A stretch of 64,000 nt of DNA, from assembly GCA_910890315.1 (NCBI GenBank), contig CAJVGD010000002.1, forward strand, positions 682,001 through 746,000, given 5' to 3'. The position numbers and the translations under genes were made by a program. Below the pieces are notes generated by a model that had not been told where the DNA came from, searched no databases, and saw only the letters and a program-made list of their open reading frames with translations. The DNA comes from Serendipita indica DSM 11827 (lineage: Eukaryota > Basidiomycota > Agaricomycetes > Sebacinales > Serendipitaceae). Below are positions 12,039-24,648 of the stretch, piece after piece (position 1 is the first letter of the stretch; every line of letters starts with the position of its first letter).

Positions 12039-13052
12039 ATGCCACCGCGGGCGACAGTTGAAGAAGTCTACGACGATCCAGATGATCTTCCACTACCAAG
12101 CAAGGCGCTTCCAAATACTGGAACGCGTGGTGCGCTGCTCGAGGAGATCACGAGCGACGACGATGAAGACATGGAAATCCCGCTTCAACCGACGATCGCA
12201 CCTCGTGCAGCACCTCCTGTAGCCGCTGGAGCATCCAGCAGCAGATTCACCGCGCCTGGTGTGCCTGCTGGGGCTCGAGTTACCACGGACAGGTCGCAGT
12301 TCAAGGAGTATGATCTCCTTTTGCCAATATCTTGACAAATCCTCATTATTCTCAGTTGGTTGCAAATCTATCCGATCTACATCGATGCTAAGCAGCCCTT
12401 CAAGTCGGGTTGCCGACGGATCGCTCGAGAGAAGAGTGTATGGTGGCCATTGAGTATGGATATTGCCCAGGCAGCGAGTATATTAGGATTGAATGTTGTT
12501 CACGAGGTACGACGACCACTTTAACTCGCATTGACTCACGTTTTCCAGGCGCAAGCCTTTCACCCACGCGATTGGGCGAACCCGGGTCGCGTAAGGATAA
12601 ATTGGAAGGAGGCTGTGAAACAGAGAGCGCAGATCAAGACGAGTAAGTCGTCGAGTGAGTAGAAGGCAAGGCACTCACAGTCCATAGAGAAACAGTTGCT
12701 TGAGGTTCTTTCTGGTATTATCCAACAGAGACGACCAGAACTCGTTCCAAAGATTAAAACGCAAGATATGGCCCAAGGTTCAGAGGCGACTCAGGTTGCA
12801 TCCTCATCCAAGGTTCCGGCACCGTCAAAGCACAAGCAACGAAAAGTGCACACGCCTCGCCCTCCAAAGCCTGCTCCACCCATCGCTCAGAGGCTCCCGA
12901 GCGTCTCACCCGCTGTAATATCTGGGGACCTTGTAAACGCCGTCAAGGCCGGTATGGACGCAATGAAGCAAACACAGTCAGAAGCGCAGCAGGCTGCAGC
13001 CGCTGCCGGTGTAGGAAAAGGGAAGCGAAAAGTCGTTCGCGTCCGTGGTTGA
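12039..13052 (+). CDS. SEC65: Signal recognition particle 19 kDa subunit (SRP19/Sec65)
   Basis: Binds helices of SRP RNA and prepares it for SRP54, so it acts in co-translational targeting to the ER. The SRP19 core is [46 protein letters not shown] and GRVRINWK. Three introns follow: after QFK (about 12308-12355), after NVVHE, and after KQRAQIKT. All use GT/AG and keep the frame. Before the core lies an acidic Pro/Ala-rich extension of about 90 residues ([24 protein letters not shown]). After it come a Pro/Ala-rich linker and a basic tail ([12 protein letters not shown]). The basic tail is typical of fungal Sec65 and likely contacts RNA. The start is the ATG at 12039. Confidence 0.92.
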
Positions 13053-13212
13053 GAATTCTGAGAATACCATTGGTCTATCGATCCTTCACATGACTCTCAT
13101 TTTCTCTTATCTCCGCAATATGATGCTTCTAAATCCATGAGTGCGCTTGGCTCCAGAGAGTCGTCGAGACCTGAGCGTCAAACAGGCGCCACACCTTTTC
13201 GTTCCGACCACG

Positions 13213-16200
13213 ATGAACGCGTCGCAGTTGGAAGATCTGACGCCATCCGTTCGCCATCGAACTCTGGCTCAAGCCTCTCTAAAAGATGTGTCGTTTGTAC
13301 GCCAGGCAGCAGCGGGTGGCTTGCGAGCGAGCGACCAGGGGCTTTGCCTCCTGCACTCACTGGACATCGAGGCCATTCTCCCTGCGCTGAAGCATAAATC
13401 TCCGCAAACCAGAGCCATCGCTATCAATGCGTTCGTCAAGGCCTGGTTTCGCCAAACTGAAACAAGCACGCCAGTCATCGACGCCATAGGAGGTGGCCTA
13501 GGTTTAGCCACAATCCTCAATGAACTCACCTTTAGAGATGCAAAGAAGCTCTCTGAAAAACTTGGACACAATTATCGTGGAGCTACCGATCCAAGAACGC
13601 AGGTGAACGACCAGCTCGTCTCGCTCTTGGTGCCGTCCATCAGCAATGATGGGCCAGTGCATCCCATCTCGCGACTTGGATCGACGCTAGCAACGAATTT
13701 TATTCCTGCATGCAGTCCCAAAATCGTCTTCGAGCTCCTGAAGCTCCTCGATGCTAAACGGGATAAAAATCACCTCCGACGTCTCTTACATACTCAACCA
13801 GAGGTCGTTGGAAACCTTCTCCTCACTCCATACGATGTCTTGGAGAACCCCAACCTCGTGTTTGACCAAGAGGACCTCAAGCAGCTCTTCTCCTTGCGGA
13901 CAATCCGAACCCTGTCCACCCCACCGGGCCATCACTGGGGAGTAGACCTGTTTATCAAATGCATGTCCGCTCCGGAGTACCCTCGTCTCAATTTTGTAGC
14001 CGGCATTTCGAACAACATCGACTTGGGAGTGGTGCTCTTGAGGGCAGTCGACAAGACCCCATATTGGACCACTCTTTTGGAGCTTCTCATTTCACTGGGA
14101 AAAACGAGCAAAGCGAGAGGTTCAACCTTGTCATTTGACAGCTGGAAGCCTGTGGTCGTTAATATCGCTAGCAAGTTGTTGAAATGTGGAGATGGGATAA
14201 TCCACGGCATATCTACAGAACGACTGAGGAACTACCTCACAGAGATTGCCAGCTCCCTCCAGCAGATTTCTATGGACAACGCAGTTGCTGCCCTGATGCC
14301 TGCGCTTGTTCCCAAAGCTCGAATCATAGTTCTGCGCTCCCTCTACCGAGTAGATGATCTCAGGACCTGGATGCATCCGTATCCTGCCGTCATCAAGGTC
14401 GCCACAATCGCCTTGCTCACATCGAGAGATGGCGAGCCCATCTTGAGGCAGGTTGAAAGGCACTTTGGCGACCATCACTACCTTTCGCATGCCTATGGGA
14501 GCACAGGACTCTCTAACATGTTCAATCTCCTTAATTCGGCCACCGCTGCCGAGCCCACGGATCGTGATGACGCTGTCTCCTCAACCGTGCGAGGCCGGTG
14601 GGCAAATTTAGAAGGGGATGAAGCCGGTAAATCGAAGTTTAAAGAGTGGTTGGAACGCTGGAAGCTCAAGACACATCATCAGCGAGAACCCGATGGACGG
14701 GTGAGGTATACTCGCGCATTGTTGATTATTGCGGCAATCGTCGAGGATCGTGAAATTCAGAAGACGACGTGGGCCTGGGTATTCGAGCGCTTTATCAAGG
14801 TACGTAGCATGCTCTTTGCATGTCCCAATACTCAAATGTTCTCCAGGATGTGAATGTCCGCCCGCAGGTTTTTCAGTCTCATATGGATCTCTACATTAGA
14901 ATCCTAGTCGGGAATTCGAATGATCCTGTAGCTTCAGCCCGCATAGGAGACGAGATAGTGGGTGCTTTCATCGAAACTATGGCCGAAGCAAGGAAGGAGC
15001 CTGGATTCCACGCATTCAGCTTCAGGCCCATCTTCTCAATCCTTCGTAACATCCTCATCGGCAGGTTGGAGCTCTGTCAACGATTCCGGAAGGAAGGGAC
15101 TGCAAAAGAGCTCATTGCACCGCTGGCAGACCTCTTCATTCGAGCGGAAAAGATTATGTTGGACGACCCTGGTACATTTGGCAGGCCTACATCGCATCCA
15201 GCCTGCTATAACGAGTCATATGGAACGTACACATTTAGCTCGCACAAGTGGTCCCCAAACAACAATGACTGGGGGTATAAAAAGGAAGTGAATCTTTCTC
15301 CCGCCTCTCGCAAGATCTTGGTTCGCTTCCTCGAGGATCTTGGTCAGACGCGAGATGGTATTTATGACGACTTGCGCTCAACCATCGGCGTCGAGACCGT
15401 CGAAGATAAGTCGTGGAATGGGAGATTTCCATGGCCATATCTTGTCGATCAGTCGTTTTTGAGGGACATCTCTGTGGATGAGTATGCACCTCGACTCATG
15501 GACCATCTGAAGAAGGTGAGCTATTCCAACAGGGTTGCTCATACTTATTGGGTGTAGATCATCCTTCTTCCATTGGGAGGGAAGACAGAGCCTATTCACC
15601 GTGTTTATTGGGCCTTGTGGCCACAAGCAATGTTCGTCTGGTATTAATCTTTTGTTATACAATCTGACCCATCTAGAAATCTCTATGCTGAAATAGCGCT
15701 CAATCGTGATCAGGATCGTGACAAGATGCTCCTTCCAGTCATAGAGCACTTCCATTCGCGAGGCATGACCAAAAACGGCCGTCACTTCGATTTAAAACCG
15801 TTCCTTCTGAGCAGTCAAACATTCATGAAGGCAGTATTTTCTAGCGAGGTGCTCGTCGATGCATTTTTTGAATCTTACAAATTGAACCGCGACAATTTCT
15901 CCGAATTCGAATTGGTCCCTGGAATTTGGGGCTCCCCACAGTCTTGGATCGACGCCTTCAAAGAGTATGCCGCCCGGCACCAGAAGCCGAGCACCCTAAC
16001 TACAACGACGCTTATGGCAAATATCCTTCCACCAATCACTTGCCGAGGTTCGCATGTCATTCTCCGCCATCTTACCCTCGTATGTGCCATTCTATGGCTA
16101 GCATCTCGTCCAGGCGTTGAGACGGCGGATCAAGGCTATGACATGATCGAAGATGGGTCTACCGTGAACTTCGTTTCGCTATATGCGCTCATGGGAATGA

Positions 16201-18368
16201 ATGAGAAGAATCGTGTACCTCTCGTCTTGGGTCTCACACACGAATATTTCCTCGCCGCGTGTATAGACTTGCTTTCAAAGGAGGAGATTCAAAATCTGTC
16301 CAACTCCGTCAAAACTCTGATTCCGGTCAAGGAAGACCAGCCACATCGAGATAAGGTCCTTCGCACATTGGCCATAGGTATACTCCAACGTTCCTCGTAT
16401 CCGACGCTCCTCGAGGAGGATATCTTTGAGGTGCTACGAGACGTAAAGCGCTCGACCATTCATCGACACTTCTTTACTGAAGGTGAGCATCTAATAATAA
16501 ACTTTGATGGAGGTAACCATTCTGTAGGGATGTTGGCAGTTGTGAGTCCAGACGAAAGCAGACGGCTTACGAGGTGAGATCAAAGTATCTTCCTGCAAGC
16601 TTTAATCCGTCGCAGGAAATTCGTCGAAGTGATATCAGAGGGCATGGCAGCTCAAGCCCAGAAGTCGGAGAAAGGCGTCTCCGGAAAGATGAAGAACGCG
16701 GAGAGAGGCATTCTTGCCATTCCAAAGGCTTTACGCCCCGAAGGTGAGAAGAAAGAGGAAGATGAGCCGACGGTCAAGCTCTCGACTATCAAATATCTCG
16801 CCACAATTGTCGCACAGCCCGTGACGACGTTGGATCCCGAGGAAAGTTGCAACGAATTGACGCGTCTTGCGTCTACTCAAAATGTTCATCCATCTGTCCA
16901 GGACGTCGTCCTCCAAAATCTCGTCCAGATGCTCAGGTCACAGATTCGTCTGCACGCTGGGCCACAATTGGAGCCAGTGTGGCGTACTTTGGAGGAACTG
17001 GCAATGGTCGCTGTTAGTCTTGACGAGCGTCGGATGCTGACGGAGAAAGACTGGACGCGCTCGAAAATGCCTAAAATAACACTCAGAAATACAAGACCGC
17101 TGCGAGTTCTTACTCTTGACATTGTCACTCTACCTCTCGATGTTCGACCGCATTGGGCCAGTCTCGTCGACAATATGTTCAGGACCCAGGCACAGCAGAC
17201 TCATCGATGGCTGCTTGAGTATCTCAAAAGGAAAAAGATACCCGACTCGGAGCTCCAGTGGCTCGTTCAGGCGCAATTCGGGCCCTTGCTGCCTGAGCTT
17301 TATACGCCGTGCAATAGCGCTTACAAGTCTAATTGCAAATATCTGCCTGAGAACTCGTGGAACATTCGAATACTTAATCAACAAGCCATCGGATTCCTCT
17401 ACGCAGACAAGTTGTACAAATTTACCGCACAACTGGACGACGCGGATCAAGGATGGTACACCAAAGAAGATGGCCAGCACTTTATCGCCCTGCGCAATCA
17501 ATGGGGCAAGGGTCACCTAACGGCATGGGATACACTCGTCGGCGTTCACCGCGAACTTGGAGGAGAGGATAGAGTTGCCACACTGAAAGGCATCATCGAC
17601 ACTCTATTACAGCCATCCAATATGGTTATCATACCGGAACAACCCGAGTCGAGAAACACGCCCTGGGCCGTCGTTCAGCAAATGGTCGGTTACTTCAAAC
17701 CTTCCGTGTTTGCTACACCACAGACGAGAGGGGAATGGAAGCAACATACTCGACCGATGTTGGAGTGGACGCTTGATCGAGTGAACCAAGCGCAGGAACA
17801 GGACGGTCTCAGTTCGGTCCTCTACTACAATCTGATTACGAAGATCAAGGTAGCCGGTTTCCGAACACGCTCTAAAGTGTGCTCATTGTTTCTATAGCTA
17901 TTCCTCTTACCATTCCCCCTCGTATATGGGCCAGAGGCAACGTATTCACTATTCGTCGAGCAACTGTTTCCCCTCGCAGTGGAGGCACAGAATCGACCTC
18001 CTGCACTTTCGCCTCTGCAAAGGTTCCTGGATGACTTGCTAGGGCTTGTATCCGATCTACTGCCTGATACCCCGACGCTCATGACCGAGCTCTGCAAGAA
18101 GGGGGAGGCTTCTGGCGATGTCAACGCCCGTCTTCTCGCCTATCGACTCGTTCAATACTTTGGCGGGCGTGCCTCTGCTAGTCTGACCAAAGAGCAAAAT
18201 GAGCAAGTCAAGCAGATCTTGGTGAACATGGAGGACCACCCAGACGAATACGTCCGCCTGCTCGCTCTGAGCCAACCCCAAACCAAGGACGGCGTACAAA
18301 CAGTCTTGGCTGTGGAACAAATGGATTGGGCTGCAGAAACTGGGGCATCGGACAGCGCCGACTGGTAG
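13213..18368 (+). CDS. Large conserved-looking helical-repeat protein of unknown function
   Basis: About 1,600 residues, mostly predicted alpha-helical, with no catalytic motif that I can see. The composition and Leu spacing (MALMPALVPKARIIVLRSL-like helices, ILVRFLEDLGQ, VLQNLVQMLRSQIRL) resemble HEAT/ARM-type solenoids, but I could not assign repeats. In-frame introns lie at 14800-14846, about 15515-15556, 15627-15675, about 16491-16528, 16575-16615 and 17850-17898. An in-frame 54 nt intron near 16049-16102 is possible. The ATG at 13213 is chosen because upstream in-frame codons lack ATG. A longer leader is possible through other frames. There is a single stop at 18366-18368, and the neighbours are unrelated. 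Confidence 0.8.
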
Positions 18369-18560
18369 ATGTCTCATCAAATGGAGAAAAGGGGTTTCTT
18401 GGTCCATGAGTAACAAAGAATGTACAAAGCGTAGAGTAGTTATCAAGAAAAGAAACACAATGCCCCGTGGGCAGGAATGCACCATGCGAGCAGACCAAGT
18501 ATAAGTGCGAACCGCGTGGTGACCAGATGAAAACGAACTAGGACCCGCTGCTGTTGTCTA

Positions 18561-20236
18561 TCAAGAATAGGCTGGCGGTGGTGCCTCGGGGACGGCTGGA
18601 TTCATGATGTCCTGCGCATTGCTCGTTGGAGCAGCAGTCGACGGTCCGGAACCAGATGTAGCCGCAACGTTTGAGCCCGATCCTCCCGCACCAGAGGTAC
18701 TACTCAGTGCGGGACCGCTGTAACGTGCCTTTTCGGGCGGATACGCCGCCGTACCTCTGTACTGCGCCTTTTCTGGTGGGTAAGCCGAGGAGCCTCCACC
18801 TTGAGTGGCTGGATCAACAGTATTCGTCGCGGCGGTAGCGGCAGTCGGCTGAGATGAAGACGCGGGTGAAAGTGGTCGTGACTGTGTACCAAGGGGAACA
18901 GCCCAAACTGGATTCTGCGAATCTTCTGGATATGATTGCTGTTGCACGTCGTGCCGAACTGATGTATGAACGGATTGGTTCGTGAACTGTTGTTGCTGAT
19001 GCGGAACAAAGCCCGGTATTGGGAAAGCCGCTGTTTCGCTCGTGAAAGCTCCGCTCGAATACTGAGACATTGTGGGTGCACCACTCGTGCTGGATACCAC
19101 GGACATTGGCCGTGGAGTAGGCTGCGGGCTTGCGTGCGGATTCAAATAGCCACTGCTGACTGTCGAGGCGGGCGGCGACGTTGCACGAGCATCAAATCCG
19201 GCTGCCAAATGATGTTGCGTGTAGGACGCAGTCGAAGGCGGTGGTGTAGATACTGGAGTGGCAAGTAGTGCCGACGTGGGATCTCCTGGATGCCCGCCGC
19301 CTGGTCCAAAGCCAGGCTTTTCGGTTCTGGGCGAAGGTTTAGTGGCATGTCCGGGTGCTAGAGTAGGCAGAGTCGCTCTCTTGTCGTCAATCGCATCGAT
19401 TTGCTGGGAAAGTCGATCCTTTTGCTTCCTGCGTCGGGCGAACCACCACCAAGCGAGGAGCAGTAAAGCAAGCGCAGCTGCACCACCCACAGCACCTGCA
19501 TACTTTCAGAAATTTAAATCAGGGGGGAATAATGGAGCTTACCAGCGATAGCTGCGACAGGAGGACCACTCTTGCCGGTCGGGGGGTTCGTCGAACCACC
19601 ACCGTTACCTGCTACAGTCGCGCTGCTACCTCCAGATGTGCCTCCAGACGATCTCGTGACATTAACACTGCGGTAGTCTCGTCAGTACGAGTATATAAAG
19701 TGGGAGAAATGCCATACACAAAGCGATCAATTTCGCAGACGTTTGGGTAGGACGCGTCCTTGACCTTGACCTCTAGCGTGTGCATACCAAGGTCTAGCGA
19801 CCTCCCATTTGGACCGCTACTCGACCAGAGCAATATCGGGTCGTCGTCGACGCTGGCGTGACTATTGACGGTAGCGCAGTAGTATCCGTCGACCGAGACG
19901 TCGCAAGGACCATGGTAAGGACCTTGGTTACCCCAGTATTCGACTGCATTCTGAATCGGCGTTAGCAGCGCTCGCCTCGGGCTGTCACTCCGTTGAGCGC
20001 TCAAAACTCACCCCGTAGAAAGTTAAAGTCGCGGTGGCTCCCTGTCGATCCGTAAAGGTGTCTGTGTTATTGTAAAGGTGAAAAATGCTCTGGACATTGG
20101 CTAATGGCATGGTGAGCGAGTGTTGAATCTACTAGAAGCCAGGGGGCTTACTGTGTACAGTCCATTCTGCGCCTGCATACGTAACATTTGGCGAAGTATC
20201 GTCTACTTGGGTAGACTCGAGGACCGTTACCGACAT
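18561..20236 (-). CDS. Single-pass membrane protein with glycine/serine-rich ectodomain and PPAY tail
   Basis: The N-terminal part (MSVTVLESTQVDDTSPNVTY, VEYWGNQGPYHGPCDVSVDGYY, HTLEVKVKDASYPNVCEIDRF) looks like a beta-sandwich ectodomain common in Agaricomycete surface proteins. A Gly/Ser linker and one membrane helix follow (VGGAAALALLLLAWWWFARRRKQ). Next is a long cytoplasmic Ser/Pro/Gln-rich region with two near copies of AYPPEKA (in GGGSSAYPPEKAQYRG and TAAYPPEKARYSG), ending EAPPPAYS. PPAY is a WW-domain ligand that can recruit NEDD4/Rsp5 ubiquitin ligases. The start is the ATG at 20234-20236. It has no obvious cleavable signal peptide, so an upstream exon may exist. Three or four short introns fit. 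The receptor or sensor role is only inferred. Confidence 0.75.
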
Positions 20237-20631
20237 TGCTGTCGAGAGAAGAGGTGAGCGGAGGTCGAGGATGGGGTCAAGAGGCCAAGCTGCAAACAAT
20301 CCGTCAAAAGGCCAGCGCCGGGTTTTGCAAGCGGCGGGGGTATCGGTCGAGTAAACTGTCCAACCTGGTCTCGCATCGCGTTTCTTATCTAATTATGCAC
20401 AAGGGTGCACACGCGGGACATCGGATTCAGACAGGCAGGAGGGTGCATGGCACAAGCTGAACGGGGAAATGGCATTCAAAGTCCATTCTCAAACAAAAAA
20501 AGAATGTCAAGCCCACAACGTTTCCAAGTTGTCAATCAGTCCCTCTCTTGTCGACCATGGGGTCAACGCCAGAGGGGCGCAAGCCATAAAGAGTACGATC
20601 CATCCAAGAATAACTCGTATTAGGTCCAGTT

Positions 20632-21512
20632 TTACGCCTCGGGAATGTCCTTTTCGCCCTGAGATCCGGGTTAGAACAGGTCGGTTGGCCGGAAATCCCA
20701 GGCAAGGCACTCACCATGCTCTTAAGCTTTTGGCGGATAGCCTCCTTCTTTTCATCAGACGTATTAGGGTTCCTCAAGGAGGCCTATAGAGGGCTGAGGA
20801 CGGCAGGAGCGGCACCGATGCAACCAAACATACCTTGAGACCGGCAATAATCCTCTTGGGATTCTTGTCACCAGACAGATAGGAGGATGCTGCATTTGCA
20901 GAAGCCGAGCCTGGACCTGACTGGCGACCACGAGCGCGGACGCGATCCCCGACAGTCTCAAAGACTTCGTCCTTGGCCTCTTGTGCTGCATTCTTCTCGC
21001 GCCCGTGAACACGGTCTCCGATGGTCTATATAAACATATAGTCAGCTATCTCCGCTCGTGGGCCAAGAGGATATCATCGGCGGTAGGGTAGGCGAGGGGG
21101 GCACACAGTCGATCGCTTTATTCAAAAGGGCGACGTCAAGCGCCAACACAGAGTCGAGCGCGAACAAATTCCCTCCGATCACTGCAAAATACTTGCAATA
21201 GAAGCCGGAATCCGACTTTCCACGTCGAAAAAGTGGGATCCCAAAAGGGTAAAAGGGGAGGAAGCAGTCACTCGCCTCGAATTTCTCATCGCTCATGAGT
21301 TGCTTGAGTTTCTTCTCAGCGTTCTGCAGCGGAGAATCAGCCTTTGAGCAACGTGCACTGGAAGCGAAACTCACCGCCTTTGCCTCTGGGGTCGACTTTG
21401 AATTGGAGATGACGCTCTTGTAGCCAGCCATCTCGCGCTTCTGGGCTTGCGAACTGTCGTCGTCGCGGACAGAAAACCGCGGAGCAAGGCCGTTGGACGG
21501 GTCGGTCGCCAT
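20632..21512 (-). CDS. con-6: CON-6 family (conidiation-specific protein 6-like) small protein
   Basis: About 145 residues with two copies of the CON-6 repeat: MAGYKSVISNSKSTPEAKAN and IAGLKASLRNPNTSDEKKEA, each followed by a Lys-rich helix. Between them is a hydrophilic part with a doubled GDRV motif (TIGDRVHGREKNAAQEA, ETVGDRVRARG). Proteins of this family are hydrophilic and LEA-like and rise in conidia or under stress. Splicing: PEAKA|NAEKK, then a 250 nt intron (21026-21275) with a GC donor, AGLK|ASLRN, and KSM|GEKDIPEA. I chose the ATG at 21510-21512. Another ATG at 21604-21606 is only about 13 nt below a TATA-like box (21619-21626) and so probably lies upstream of transcription start. 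Confidence 0.8.
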
Positions 21513-21618
21513 TGTCGAGGACGAGTAGGATAGGACACGAGCCAGTCAGCACGTTGATTAAGGCTTGTTGGGAGTATACTAACAATTCTGCGTCCGTCTT
21601 GGGCATTCTTGCGATTCG

Positions 21619-21626
21619 TTATATAG
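21619..21626 (-). promoter_or_regulatory. TATA-like box of the CON-6 gene
   Basis: The minus strand reads CTATATAA about 107 bp before the chosen ATG of the CON-6 family gene. A TATA box suits an inducible developmental or stress gene. Confidence 0.45.
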
Positions 21627-22767
21627 CGTGACGGAATAAGGCTATCTGTAGACGACGTAGAGCTTCAGAGCTGGACGTAGAGTGTAATCTGCGCGTACGT
21701 ACGGTCCAAAGGAGACTCGGGGAGTGCAGCAACGAGGTCGTGTCGACGAGGTCGGGAGCAAGTCGAGTGCGTCGGCGCCACACGTCGCCGGTGCATTCTA
21801 CGCCTTCCTCTGTATTCTAGATTATTATATTTATGAGTTTCAGATGTACATCCCGCTCCTTGGGATTCGTCCGTCACTTGGGCCAGGTGGTGCAAACCTT
21901 TTTTTTTCGTTGGACCCAACCATGTCGGACTGTTGTTTGCTAGGTCAGTCATTGTGTCATTAATCTCCTCTGTGATGACCCTATTCTCTTCCCCGGCTTA
22001 TACGACCATGGTGAGAGACAGAGCTTGCTCCCCGTCGCTGGGGATGCCGCGTCTCGAACGCATAGTACGCTTGCCAGCGTCATTTCGTCTGATCTTTCTC
22101 GATTCTCTTTCGTTTCCACATCACTCACAACCTTTTTAAACAGTCTAGCTCACTTTTTTTTCTTGGGTTCAGTGGCTCGTGCTTGTAGCCTCCGAGGTTA
22201 GTGCCATATTCTCTTATATTATCCTCCATCGAGTCGACGATGAAAACTATCCATACATTCGCAGTTTCCTCTCTAGTGCCCTCCGCCAGGAGTACTCCCG
22301 GGCGTCCTGCGTCTACATTCCCCCGCCCAATGCGACCTGAACCCAATCGGTACGCGGGTGTGTGGGCCGGCATAAAGCTGCGCTGGACGTAGGGCCTGGG
22401 TCGGCTCGATGAGGGCGGTTTTGTCCTTCCTTGGAAGTCTGAGACTCTGTCTGCAGTCCATTTTGTGGGATATCTTACTGACTCTTTTCTGTAGGATATC
22501 TACTTTTATTGTAGTAGCATGTCTTGATAGTGGCCTTGAGAGTGGCCGGTATGCGTTGCTTTGTCGATGGGAATAAACAAACTTGGACCCTTCTGTATCT
22601 TTTCGCTGTATCTGTAATGTGCGAATGCAGTCAAACAACCTCGAAATCACTGTTAATGAGACATATTTTCTGTAGTGTGCTTTCTTGGATACCCCTGGTG
22701 CTCAGCGGCGTGACCAGTCGCTCCAGGTGTGTTTCTTCAAGCGTACACGCTTGCGGAGCTCACAAAA
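21627..22767. other. Intergenic region upstream of the DUF1996-WSC gene
   Basis: Short frames on both strands, a T-run near 21901-21908 and a T-run near 22154-22161. Nothing recognisable is encoded. It probably carries the promoters of the CON-6 gene and of the secreted protein gene. Confidence 0.4.
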
Positions 22768-24555
22768 ATGCCAGTTGTAAAGATCACCATGGTGTATACG
22801 ATCATTCCGATCATTACGCTCGTTCTTGGTCTCCTATCGTCGGCCAATGCCTCTTGGAGATTCGACGCAAGGACGCTGGTGACCGCTCGTGTCGACCCAC
22901 TAATATCACCAAACTCAGTGAGCAGTGTATGTATCCCCCGTCTGCTTCTTCTGTCCATTCACGTCTCCCCCTCCATTAGCATGTCCACGATTACGCCGGT
23001 GCAAGCAACTTCGGGGTAACATATGATTACGATAATATGAGAAGCAGCTCTTGTACCTCTTCGTCCATCTCTGTCGACCATTCTGGATACTGGATGCCTT
23101 CTGTGTACTACAAGAACCGCAATGGCTCATTTCGGCTGCTCAAGTCTTCTTATATCATCTACTACCTCCACCGCGGCACCAATATCAAAGCATTTCCAGC
23201 TGGATTTCGCATGATTGCAGGTACCGCGACGAAGGACTCTTATACCCAAGGCAACGCAGCAGACGAGGCCGTCAACTTTCATTGTCTTGGTCCAAACACC
23301 GAGACTCCCTTCTTTCCTGACCAAGCATGTCCTCAGGGTGTGAGGTACGCGTCTTGAGTGTGTTGTCATTTGTCGAGTAATTCTAACTGTGTGCAGGGTG
23401 CAAATTCTCTTTCCTTCTTGTTGGAACGGAAAAGACATTACCAGTTCAAACTTCAAGGACCACGTCGCATACCCCGTAGACGGCAAAGAAGGCAACACTT
23501 GTCCATCGACCCATCCTGTCCGGCTAATCACACTCTTCCTTGAGCACATCATCTACATGGACGACGTGGACTGGTACCCTGGATCTCTCGTCTTCAGCGA
23601 AGGAGATAACCACGGACGTTCGAGTCACGCCGACTTTACCATGGGCTGGGACAGTGGCTTCCTACAATCGGCCATTGACCAATGCACCGATCCGACGGCA
23701 AATAATATGTGCGGCCTCCTGTCGCAGCATCTAGACTCCAAGTCTGCAGACGCGTGTCAGCCCGCAAAGTATCTCCCGCTCGAAGACGTCGGATTCTACG
23801 GCCCAATATCAAAGCTTCTTGGAGATAACCCTGTTTGGGGCAATGGGATCACCAAAGCCACGACGGGCTCATCGAATACGCCGCCCTTGGTGGCCCCCTG
23901 GTCAGTCGTGAGTAGTGGATGGCAGGAATTTGGGTGCATCGACGAGGGCGATCCGTATACAAACACGATGAACGGAGACAAAGTCGTCGACCAATCCATG
24001 TCGCCGCAGATGTGTGTATCGCATTGCAACGGAAAGGGCTTTTCGCTTGCTGGCTTAGGGAGCGGTAAGCGCTTCGGAATGGAATATGTCCACTATGCTC
24101 ACAATCATTGGAAGGCGACACATGTTTCTGTGCAAACCAACTGGATCACAACGGCCATCTCACAGTGGTGGACATGGCAAAGTGTCTGGACAGATGCAGC
24201 GGCTCCTGTACGTACTTTGTAGCATCTCATCTCTCGCATAAACTGATACAGGGTAGACTACGAATGGTGTGGTGGCGGCCGTAATCTGCGAGTATGGCAA
24301 AAGACTGGAGCGATATCCGCCGCCTCCAACTATTCATATCCACCAGCAGGAGCGAGGCTGGACAGGGTCTACACCGCCGATGGATCGTCTGTTCCCGTAG
24401 TCTCTGCACCAGGCTCAAGTCCTTCGACGATATATGGCCCGAATAATCCGCCTCAATGCCCACCAAGACACGCCTTGAGGCGCCGGAGTAACGAGAGACT
24501 CTTAGGACGGTCTCTCTATGCGAGGCATCGTCGCTATACCCAGAATCGACACTAG
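22768..24555 (+). CDS. Secreted DUF1996 protein with C-terminal WSC domain
   Basis: Begins MPVVKITMVYTIIPIITLVL, followed by LGLLSSANA, a clear signal peptide. An ATG at 22789 would also serve. The DUF1996 domain follows: ARVDPLISPNSVSSHVHDYA, GASNFGVTYDYDN, VQILFPSCWNGKDI and DNHGRSSHADFTMGWD. A WSC domain comes after it: GWQEFGCIDEGDPY, SPQMCVSHCNGKGFSLAGLG, GDTCFCANQLDHNG, CLDRCSGSC and EWCGGGRNLRVWQ. WSC domains bind cell-wall carbohydrate, so wall association or a secreted role in wall turnover is likely. The DUF1996 activity is unknown to me. In-frame introns: SVSS|HVHDY, GVR|VQILF, GLGSG|DTCFC and GSCT|VDYEW. The Arg-rich C-terminus ends at TAG 24553-24555. Confidence 0.88.
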
Positions 24556-24648
24556 GATGCACACTTTGGAGCACTGTGCTCGTGGAGCATCTACATTGCA
24601 CAGAGTAACTTGGAGGATACAATCATTATATAGATATTTGACGTGCTC

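Noticed and set aside
15960-16050. Alternative frame (HPNYNDAYGKYPSTNHLP) in the large helical protein
   Set aside because: It reads well locally but leads to a stop after any splice I tried, while the annotated frame stays open throughout.
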